DNA from: Symbiodinium natans
Lineage: Eukaryota > Sar > Dinophyceae > Suessiales > Symbiodiniaceae
Assembly (NCBI GenBank): GCA_905221605.1
Contig: CAJNDS010000080.1
Span: forward strand, 1,003,955-1,041,290
Length of the DNA stretch: 37,336 nt
Direction: 5' to 3'
Both the position numbers and the translations under genes were made by a program. How positions within the stretch are numbered: position 1 is the stretch's first letter; the number at the start of each line of letters is the position of its first letter. Positions 11,993 through 20,640 of this stretch are shown here, piece after piece. Under the pieces are notes generated by a model. The model was not told where the DNA came from and did no database searches. It worked only from the letters and a program-made list of their open reading frames with translations.

Positions 11993-14824
11993 TCATCTCA
12001 ACAACACACCATAGCAACCTCGATCCCTGCCACACGGACTTGCCTGACGGTCCTTTCTGCGGCGCCACGGCGACGAACCTTTCCCTGACTCTGGCACTTG
12101 GGATTGGGGCGGTTCTTGGGACTCCGCCGGGGACTTGGCTGAGCCCTCTGCTGGCGGTGCTTGGGACTGGGCTGCGCCCTCTGCTGGTGGTACTTGGGAT
12201 TTGGCTGCGTCCTCTGCTGGTGGTACTTGGGATTTGGCTGCGTCCTCTGCTGGCACTTTGGAGCCCTCTGCCGCTGCCGGCACTTGGGAACCCTCTGGCC
12301 CTGACTTTGAGACTTCTTCGGATGCAGGCGCCTGAGGCAGTGCGCAAAAAGTCTTTAGATAGCATTGGTGGTACATCTCGGAACCCATGCTAAGACTTTA
12401 AGGTCTGAAAGGTATGAGGTGAAACTCGGCAAAAGCAGCAGGTCTGCCACAAGGATTCGGGCGAACGATTTCAAGGTTGACAGCATGTACAAACTCTTCA
12501 AATTTGCTCGAAACTTCAGAAGTTTGTGCGTGGTTCCTTAAACTTACAAAAAGACAGCCCAAACAAACCTTCGGAAGCAACACTCCACTTCGATCAGCCT
12601 GAACTGAACCTGAGGACCAAATCCAGGCGCGCAGTGTACTCATAAGTCTCTCAAACTGCTCCAGCCACGAGATACTACAAGGATTGCGAATTTAGAGAAG
12701 CCCCAGCACTCACTACCCTAGCCCCTCGTCTCAACTCTCCACACTCACCTTCGACGACGACTCGATAAACTGAAAGAGGGCATCCAGAACAGGCAGCTTG
12801 CGCTTCGAGTCGATGGCTTCCTGTCGCATGGATCTGAGCCCGCGTGTGTCCTCCACATCGACGAAGGTAAGCTTCAATCCGATGTTGTCCACGTCGCCGT
12901 CTGTCTTCTCCGCAACAATGCACGCCGCAGGGATATAGATCTATTCACCCGGGCTGAGGAACGCGTACCAAACGCTATCGGGGTGCGCAAGACAAAGCTC
13001 CACGCAATCGTCATCGGACAGGTGCATGAAATGGGTATGCAAGTGAGCATACAGGATCTTCTCGCGGTCCTGCTCCTTCTTTCGCTCCTCTCTCGCCACC
13101 AGCCACCCTCTGAGCACCTCAGCCAAAACCATGACGAGACTGCGTGACCCAGCGTGCTGGTAACGGATGACCGGAAAGCCTGCAACCTCCATGCGACAGG
13201 AACGCTGCCCGGATATGGATGCCCACATTAATGGCTCCATCAAGCTCTGCATGGCCAACTGATCGGGAACCTGCTCCTGGAGGATGATGCGCTTGTCGCG
13301 CGGAAGCAAGCCAGTTAGCGCACCCCTGCCCAGATGAACAACTGAGATCTGCGTCTACTCTAACGTAGTCTACCCCTCTAAGCCGATCCGATCTACCAGG
13401 CCTGAGCTCATTCTTCAAGGGACCTGTTTCCTGCTGCGCCTTGCCTGTCATGACACGAATGTCACTGCTTGCGAATTCCTTGGCGAACTTGTCCAAGGCT
13501 TTGCAAGCAGCGTCGGATATGAAGTCGGACGCTTTGTCAAGCACGCCTTTGAAGGGCGTCCCCAGCAACAGCTTATCCACCTGGGAAGTTTCATCATCTG
13601 CTTCTGAGGATGGACACATCTTGAACTCCGCGTCGGTGTCGAACATGCCATAGGCTTCAGCTGACGTCTTCGCTTTGTTCTTGGCTTTTGCCTTTGCTTT
13701 GGACTTGCCTTTGGCTGATGCGCTGGTGCTCTTTTGGTTGCTGACTTTCTTGAGCTCGGTGAAAGCACTCTTGCACGACCCAAGGAGTTCCTCCCATTGA
13801 GAGTTGCACTTGTTCATTGCATCCACACGAGTCTTCAAGTCCTTCTCATCTTGCAGGGTGGTAATACTAAGGAAGCTTTGTTTCAGTGCGCTGACTGTCA
13901 TCAAGGACTCATAGTCATTGCATGGGCCCGTTGCTGTCAACAAGAAATCATTTGCACTTCCTGCCGTGTTGACACTCTTTGTGTCCGGCACCTTCCTGAG
14001 ATGAAAGCAATGAATGCAGAACATGGAAATGGCCAGGACACATGAGCACAAAAACTGACAAGACCGCGTAGCCGCAAGACAAGAGTCGCAGCGATTGCCT
14101 CCAGGTACGTCGAATACTCGGCCTGCTCTCCCGACGCAATGATCCTCAGGGCTCGAAGGCGATGGTGAACGATCTTGGTTTCCACCAAGTCCACGTGTGC
14201 CATGTTGCGGGAAACATCGAGCTGATCCTGCATTTGCTGGCTCAGCTGGTTCATGCGCGTCTTCATCCTTGTACACAAAGTCTCGACACGGCGTTTGAAT
14301 TTTTGCGTTTCTGAAGCCACATCGAACCATTTAGCCGCTCCCCGGCCACCTTTGCCATCAGAAGGCTCAGCATCTGCATCATCGTCACCACTGCTGCTGT
14401 CAACAGTTGCCCTGCTGCCACTGCCTGTTGACAAGCGCCGGGGATTCGCAAGACCCTGAAGACTTGAAACAGCTACCGAAGCCCGAAGCCCTTCATTGCC
14501 ATCCTCATCACCGCCAGACACAAGATTGGCAGCCGTAGCACTGATGTCGCTGCCGAAGCCTTGATCATGGCCACTGAAGACGAGGTTGCGAGCTCTTTCT
14601 TCAAGTTGCTCCTGGGTCAAGTTGCTGGACAAGCGGCCTTCTTGTTCAACTTGGCGCTGTCTGCCTTGACTCAAGTCGTACTTTTTTCACCACATCATTT
14701 TCTCCCCCTCTCCCCTCTCTCTCCCGCTCTCTCCCCTCTCTCTTCCCTTCCCTCCCCCTCTCTCCCCCTCCCCTCTCTCCCACTCCCTGTCTCCCTCTCC
14801 CTCTCCCTCTCCCTCTCCCTCTCC

Positions 14825-14872
<48 letters not shown>

Positions 14873-15974
14873 CTCTCTCTCGTCTCTCTCTCCTCGCTCT
14901 CTCTCTCTCTCCTCCTCCTCTCTCTCTCTCTCTCCCTCTCCCTCTCTCCCCTCTCCCTCTCCTCCCTCGCCCTCTCTCCCTCTCCCTCTCCTCTTCCCTC
15001 TCCCTCTCCCTCTCCCTCCCTCTCCTCTCCCTCTCCCTCTCCCTCCCTCTCCCTCTCCCTCTCCCTCTCCCTCTCCCTCTCCTCTCCCTCTCCTCTCCCT
15101 CTCCCCTCCTCTCTCCCTCTGCCTCTCCCTCTCCCTCTCCCTCTCCCTCTCCCTCTCCCTCCCTCTCTCCCTCTCCGCCACTCGCCCGTTCGTTCAGTCT
15201 CACACTCAAGGCAGCAGCAAGCAAAATGAGCACCAGGCTGACATCTTCGTAGTCCACAATGTCTTTGAAAAGCGGAACATAGATCTTCTGCTTGGGGCCT
15301 CTTGGGCCCTCCTTCTTGAAAGCCGGGTCAAGCATCATGCTATCCCACTTCAAACCTGCCTGTTTTTCTGTCAGGCTTTCTCCTTCGTCTGACGTGGCCC
15401 AGGCCACGTATTGAACCATGTTCATAAGACGCTTGCGACTCTCTCCGCGCGATCCGGCACTGGCTACGACACTTTCTTTGTAGCGCTTGACAGAGAACTT
15501 CACCTTCGACCGATCTTTCTCAGCCTGAGCCTTCGCCTTTTTGTATCCTTTGCTGAGATCGGAGTGGGCTTTCTCGTCCAAGCTCTTGTACCACTCCAGC
15601 TCGCCCTGGCGCCTGGCTATGTCAAGAAGAGCCTTCCTCTCTTTCGAACATGTTTTGCACTTCGATTGATCTTCCCAAAACTGGGCCAGCGGGAGCGTTT
15701 TTTTGCACTCGGAACATTTCTTGGTTGCCCCACTTGCAGCTGACGCTGCTGTTTCTGCTTTCTTCTTCTCCTTCGCAAGCTTCTTTCTGTCTCGCTTCTC
15801 TTGGAACTTGTCCTTCCTCTTCTTGGCCCTAGATGACTCGCCTGAATCATCTCCGCTTTTTGGTTCCTCGACAAAGCTTGCGAGCTCTGTGCGACGCTTC
15901 TTCCTTGAGTCCGCGCCGATCCCAGGATCGAGGAGGGCCCCAGCAAACCCATCCTCCTCCCCTCTCATAGTCAT
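11993..15974 (-). CDS. Lys-rich zinc-finger/coiled-coil protein, five-exon model with one in-frame stop
   Basis: By eye I join five phase-0 exons: 15974-15243, 14656-14081, 13991-13455, 13348-12749 and 12331-11993 (928 codons). The donor at 12748 is a textbook GTGAGT and the acceptor at 12332 is CTCAG; the other junctions are less certain, especially 13454/13349. Exon 1 has a basic region and a C-x2-C-x15-C-x2-C zinc-binding motif (Cys87, 90, 106, 109 from the ATG at 15974). Exon 2 is acidic, then helical. Exon 3 has an alternating Lys/Ala tract. Exon 4 is well conserved-looking but unassigned. Exon 5 contains SQVPPAEDAAK-like repeats and a basic end. Exon 4 has a TAG at 12943-12941 (codon 751) inside otherwise continuous coding sequence, with TAG standing where a Gln codon would fit. 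The product is unknown; being in the element it may be cargo or an accessory factor. Confidence 0.55.
12130..12265 (-). repeat. 33-bp coding tandem repeat
   Basis: Three to four units of 33 bp encode SQVPPAEDAAK-type 11-residue repeats on the minus strand, in the last exon of the Lys-rich gene. The two central copies are nearly identical. Confidence 0.85.
14657..15242 (-). repeat. Polypurine (GA/GAGAGG) tract forming most of an intron
   Basis: Over about 14700-15180 the plus strand is nearly pure C and T (CTCTCC and CT units). On the gene strand this is a purine run of nearly 480 bases inside the proposed 586-bp first intron. The Arg/Glu- and Ser/Leu-rich frames across it are low-complexity artefacts. 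Such homopurine mirror-like DNA can adopt triplex (H-DNA) structure; that is inference. Confidence 0.85.
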
Positions 15975-16241
15975 ACTCACAACTGCAGCCCTGCCTTGAC
16001 CGGACCTACAGTGCTACAGAAAAACCTCGATAGTTCAAGCCGGCACGCACAGACATACACAGCTCAAAGCGTGGCTGGCATGAGCAGCATGAAGACATCG
16101 TTGTCGCAAAAAAAGAGTGTGCCACACACAGAACAAAAAAGCACCCCGTTTTTGAACGCAGACACACACGCAACTCTCGCCCTATCTCTACGAGTCTCTC
16201 TGTCGGCCGCTGCGCTCTTGCCGCTTTGTCTGTACACGAAA

Positions 16242-17804
16242 TCAACGCACGAATGCCAAGGTGAATAAGAGTATAGCCCCGACAGACTGCAGGCTCATGC
16301 TGTTTCCAACCATCACTCGCAAGTCCTGATGGTTGAGCTGCAAGTCCTGCTGAAACTTGCGACGGCGAGATGTACGTTTCGCCTCAGTCTGCTCCGTTGA
16401 CTCCTGCGCAGCAAGGGTATCTAGCACACAGCTGCGGAAGGGGCACATGTACTTGGAAGGAATGCCCTTCTCGAACATTGCAAAGCCTTGCACTTCCCAC
16501 ATCTCTGGGATTAACAGCAGCCTCTGCAAGCGCATGCTCCAGATGTGAGCATTTGTGATAAGAGTTGGCAGCCGGTACATGACCCCACAGCGCTCAGCAC
16601 TCTGCGATGCATTCATATACACGTCTGCTCTCTGGTTTCGCCCGAGTTGGAGATCACCACGAACCCTTTCTTCCCACGCACGGACTCGCTTCACCTCTGT
16701 CATGGACATGACATGCTTTGCCTGCCACGCCCTGCCGGTCGGAGAAACGCCTGGCAATCCTCGGGTCACAGCCTGCCAAGAATGGTTCCTGTCGACAATG
16801 TCCTGCGGTGCTGAGAAGAACTGGCAGGCACTGCTTAACAGGTGCTCTTCTGTGAAAATCTCACGAAACACAGCCTCAGGGTCTTGCAAGAGCCACGAAG
16901 TCCCTTGCAAGAGCATCACGATGTACACCCTCTCCCTGTTGGCTGGAATACCGAACTGCGCAAGAGACACGGTAAAGACTGTGATGTGATAGCATGGGAA
17001 GACGACACTCAAGCTGTCATGATCGATGCCAGGCACATTTTCCATCAGGATGATTCGTTCACGACAAAGCCATCGTTCGTGTGCCCACAGCAAAAACGGG
17101 ATGGCCCCACGTCCAAGCCACCCCAGTCGCAAGCCTATCTGAGACCAATCGATGCAAGGAGGTCCACCGGCAGCGAGGGTGGCACCAGCCTGCTCGTCCC
17201 TCACATGGAATCGACAGGCCCTCTGATGTCGATGACACCAAACAGTGGCTGGAAGCTCAGCACCCGAGTCTTGCAAAGCCTCCACAGCCAACTTCAAGAA
17301 CTGTCTGCCCCATCTGTGATGGAGGTTCTTCTGCAGGGTTGCATCCTCAACACCATCAAGATCAGACTCGGCTCCGGCCACACAAGTTGCTTGTAGGCTG
17401 TGAAGCTTCTGCAAAATTTCAGGCGCGATTCTTTCTTCTAGCGACCCAAAGACACAGCCAGGGGCATGGCCCGAGGCACCTTCACCTTCATGACTGCAAG
17501 CGTCAAGCATCAAGATTTTGCGACAAGCTGGATTGGAATCAGATGCTCGTTGGCAGTGTAGACCAGTGAACTGAGACGACGAGAAAGTTTCCTGACACTG
17601 GCCTGAGTCTCTCAGCCCATGTTCGATGAATGAGCATGCGATCTCAACACTGCCAACACCCGAGAAATCTGTGACAATAGACAGGCCATCACGATACTTG
17701 TCGACAAGGACACCCAGGCACTGGGCGGAGTATGTCGCCATCTTCTGGACAAACTCACGCGGCCATAGAAACAAGCGCTGGAAATCTCCATCATGAGCTT
17801 CCAT
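16242..17804 (-). CDS. DNA (cytosine-5) methyltransferase, complete
   Basis: This predicts a 520-residue enzyme that transfers a methyl group from S-adenosylmethionine to cytosine C5 in DNA. I chose the ATG at 17804; the open frame continues 28 codons upstream, but that part reads like non-coding GTAC/GTAAG sequence. All core C5-MTase motifs are visible (numbering from the upstream frame start at 17888; subtract 28 for the chosen start): motif I TDFSGVGS at 73-80 for SAM binding, motif IV GGPPCIDWS with the catalytic Cys245, motif VI MENVPG with Glu283, motif VIII QFGIPANRERVYIV with Arg318/Arg320, and motif X VMVGNSMSL near 526-534. The variable region between VIII and X (about 325-525) would hold target recognition. 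No BAH, CXXC, bromo- or helicase domain is present, so it is a bare catalytic protein. It is intronless and unbroken, unlike its neighbours. The substrate site is unknown. Confidence 0.92.
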   Translation of the reverse strand: MEAHDGDFQRLFLWPREFVQKMATYSAQCLGVLVDKYRDGLSIVTDFSGVGSVEIACSFIEHGLRDSGQCQETFSSSQFTGLHCQRASDSNPACRKILMLDACSHEGEGASGHAPGCVFGSLEERIAPEILQKLHSLQATCVAGAESDLDGVEDATLQKNLHHRWGRQFLKLAVEALQDSGAELPATVWCHRHQRACRFHVRDEQAGATLAAGGPPCIDWSQIGLRLGWLGRGAIPFLLWAHERWLCRERIILMENVPGIDHDSLSVVFPCYHITVFTVSLAQFGIPANRERVYIVMLLQGTSWLLQDPEAVFREIFTEEHLLSSACQFFSAPQDIVDRNHSWQAVTRGLPGVSPTGRAWQAKHVMSMTEVKRVRAWEERVRGDLQLGRNQRADVYMNASQSAERCGVMYRLPTLITNAHIWSMRLQRLLLIPEMWEVQGFAMFEKGIPSKYMCPFRSCVLDTLAAQESTEQTEAKRTSRRRKFQQDLQLNHQDLRVMVGNSMSLQSVGAILLFTLAFVR

Positions 17805-18454
17805 GCTGACAAGCGAGCAGTTTTGGGTTCTGTGTAGGTAGGCAAGAAGCAAGTACGTACGTAAGCAAGTAAGTGTGCGATTGCGCATCCCGTGCTGTCG
17901 CTCTCGTCTCCTCTCTCACAGACCCACTCACGATAAGAGCACACACCACTTCCGCAACCACATACCCTCGTCATTCCCAATGGACCAAGTCATTGTTCTA
18001 ACTGAGCCAAACAGAGCGGAGAACTCTCGAGCACAAGTAAAGCGCAGGCCAAACACCAGACATCACTCTTCGAACTTCGACCCAAAGGACTCGCGCGATG
18101 CGACATCTGGCAAACAAGAAGGATGGAACTGACGGAACATGGAAGCGTGTGCAAAGTACTTTGAAAGCGCACACAGGCAAAGACTCCAGAGCGTTTGCTA
18201 CGCTAATTCGCTGGCCTCATCTTTGTCAGGCATCGCATCTTGGCACTCGGAGGTGCATTAGGACTGTTTTGAGGGCTTTGTGAGAGTATTAACAAATTTC
18301 GGGGTTTTGGCTTTCAGGTTTAGGGAAGGTTTAGGGTTCACGGTTCAAGGGTGGCAGTTGGTCGCGAAAAATTCAGAAAATCACGAAAAATCAACTCCAC
18401 ATCCCTCAACCACGCTTTTAGTCATTTGGAGGTTTGGGACCTTCCCGAAACCCA

Positions 18455-18590
18455 CGGTACCCTTCCGGGACCCTCCCGGCACCCTCCCGGGACCCTCCCG
18501 GGACCCTCCCGGGACCTTCCCGGGACCCTCCCGGGACCTTCCCGGGACCTTCCCGGGACCCCCTCGGGACCTTCTCGGGCTTTCCCCGCC
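18455..18590. repeat. 11-bp GC-rich tandem array (CCCGGGACCYT)
   Basis: Roughly ten units of CCCGGGACCCT/CCCGGGACCTT follow one another, degrading at both ends. Each unit contains the palindrome CCCGGG, so it is dense in CpG. Confidence 0.9.
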
Positions 18591-18934
18591 CCACTCCCCA
18601 CATGTTTCCGCCTCGAAAATCTCCCGAAAACCTCCCAAATCCTTCCGACACCCCCCCACCTTTCTCCCGTTCTGGCCCTTGCCCTTCCACCAACGCCGAC
18701 TTCTTCAAATCCTGACAGAACCGTACCGAAAGCATTAAACTTTAAAGAAATTCAAAGGAAAGCTTGGGTTTTGAGGATTTTAAGGTTGGTTCAGAAATCA
18801 AGCCACTTCAAGTGCCTGTGAACACTGGGTTGCTTCGAAAAGAGGCAATCTACTGTCAAAAGCACCTGCTCAGCCTGCCAGGATCTGGAAAGCAACACCT
18901 TGAGTTCTTTCAGACCTGTAAGTTGAGGTTTGAG

Positions 18935-19060
18935 CCTAAACCCTAAACCCTAAACCCTAAACCCTAAACCCTAAACCCTGAACCCTAAAGCCTAAACCTT
19001 AAACCCTAACCATAAAACCCTAAACCCTAAACCCTCAACCCTAAACCCTAAACCCTAAAG
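18935..19060. repeat. Internal CCCTAAA telomere-type array
   Basis: About 17 heptamers, mostly perfect CCCTAAA with a few variants, form the longest telomere-type array of the window. It lies inside the DNA transposon, so it is not a chromosome end. Confidence 0.93.
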
Positions 19061-20083
19061 TGGCCCTAAAGAGCACTAAGTGTGTGTGGGAAGTCTGGGA
19101 GTTCTTAAGAGAGATCTCATGATTGACCCTCTCCAGCAGACTCAGCAGACATCCCTGCAGCACTACAGCACTCCCCCTCGCAAGCCAGCTGCTCACAGGC
19201 ACAGACCGGCGCGGCTCAAGAAGTCCCACTGGCCGACGACCTTTCCGAGCAGGCAAAAATAATAGGTGCTCCCTACCCGTGCAGGAGCACCTTTTCAAAA
19301 GCAACACGTGCTGTACTTGAAGCAGAACTCGTCATGGCAAAAGTTTTCAGCACGCTTCGACAGAAACCCCTTGTATATTATATTTTTCTTTGGCGCAAAA
19401 CATCGTCCTGCGAGCATGAAGATAGCTACGCTTACCCAAAACAAATCTGACAGGAACGGTACAGCACAGTTGGGTCGGCACGCACTTAGACCTTCAACAA
19501 GACATGAGTCGTGACTGCTCCAGCCTTGCAGTCGCAGCCAAAGCTCGCCCCAGTAGGCCTCGACCTCAAAGGCAATCAAGAAACAGGCATGACCCAGACG
19601 AACCTAACCAATCACCGGATAGGTTCACAAATAAACATGGACCTCAACTCCTGAAGTGCAAAGAGAGTCTTTTCGGCACAACGAGGCTCCGGCCCCCAAG
19701 GGACCGCTTCAGAATAGCATCAAAGAAGCCTGCCAAGCGAAGGGGGTGCGAGGAGTTTCGGATGGGCTTGGGGTCCCCCGTGCACACCGCCAAACAATCT
19801 AACTGCTGGCCTTCCACTTGAACCGGCCAGAAACATCAAGTCGAAGCTGAAGTCGCGCCTGCGCGAAAGCATCTTCTGCGCACACTCCGACCCGAGGAAA
19901 GCGCGAAAGGTGCACAAGCTTGTTTGACTCTGGCTGGGAGGGAAGTTGAGGCTGGGTTTCAGAACCTTGTATTCGGGGCCTATGGACCTCTCTAGGGTCT
20001 TTGGGCCTTCGGGAGCCTAAACTACAGTAACTACACTTTGAATGCTAAACTGTAAGAGGATATGTTTTACCCTAATAACTTGG

Positions 20084-20178
20084 TTGGGATGTTCCCCTTT
20101 ATACTAACAGTCCTTAATTGGGATTGTAGCGCCACCTATTACAATCCGACTAAGGACTGTCAGTGTAAGAAATCCCAA
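20084..20178. mobile_element. MITE-like foldback element, about 95 bp
   Basis: The left arm TTGGGAT...ACAGTCCTTA...GGATTGTA is mirrored by TACAATCC...TAAGGACTGT...ATCCCAA, giving a stem of roughly 40 bp with a few mismatches and a loop GCGCCACCTAT. No coding capacity. The arms resemble the ends of a small non-autonomous DNA transposon; no clear target duplication was seen. Confidence 0.6.
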
Positions 20179-20224
20179 ACCTGCAGCCCCCAGAGCCCGC
20201 AATGACCCTCGCGTACCTCACAAC

Positions 20225-20285
20225 CCCCTAAACAACCCCCTAAACCCTAAACCCTAAACTCTAAACCCTAAACCCTACAACCCTA
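20225..20285. repeat. Short CCCTAAA telomere-type cluster
   Basis: Several imperfect CCCTAAA and CCCTACA units lie between the foldback and the hairpin pair. Confidence 0.8.
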
Positions 20286-20333
20286 GGAGCCCGCCACGTG
20301 TCTGAGAGTCTCAGCCTTTTTGGGGCCTTGAGA

Positions 20334-20475
20334 CACCTATCGTGCTAGGTTGGGGGCATTTTTTGTGGGTCCCGAAAGGGGCCATGTCTGGGACCCACAA
20401 AAACGATACCTGTCTTGCTGGATTGGGAGCTTTGTTTGTGGGTCCCGAAAGGGGCTGTGTCTGGGACCTACAAAA
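20334..20475. repeat. Two tandem hairpin units of about 70 bp
   Basis: Two diverged copies each contain TGTGGGTCCCGAAAGGGG followed by GTCTGGGACCYACAAAAA. Within each copy TGTGGGTCCC pairs with GGGACCCACA, so each unit is a stem-loop. They lie about 165 bp downstream of the transposase stop. Confidence 0.8.
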
Positions 20476-20640
20476 AGTGAAGGCTTTCCACCACACCACT
20501 TAGCCCAGAAACAAGACTGTTGCAGGAAGGCAACCCTCATTTTGGGGCGACGAAGGCACGAAGCTCACGTGACCTGGCCTGAGACTGCTCATCGAGGTCG
20601 AAGTCGAAAGAACCATGTGCTGATCTGCAAGTGAGATGAG

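Larger units (their letters stand above)
17805..20640. other. Non-coding region between methyltransferase and transposase genes
   Basis: Some 2.8 kb lie here without a supported gene. It contains an 11-bp GC-rich tandem array, a long CCCTAAA array, a MITE-like foldback and two hairpin units, each listed separately. GTAC/GTAAG-rich sequence at about 17835-17885 lies just upstream of the methyltransferase ATG and may be 5' leader or intron. The rest (about 19070-19980) is plain mixed sequence. Confidence 0.5.

Noticed and set aside
14561-15229. Ser/Leu/Pro-rich plus-strand frame and Arg/Glu-rich minus-strand frame
   Set aside because: Both come from the CT/GA tract. The minus frame joins real exon sequence only at its upstream end.
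18935-19060. A chromosome end
   Set aside because: Non-repetitive sequence and genes continue on both sides, so the array is internal.
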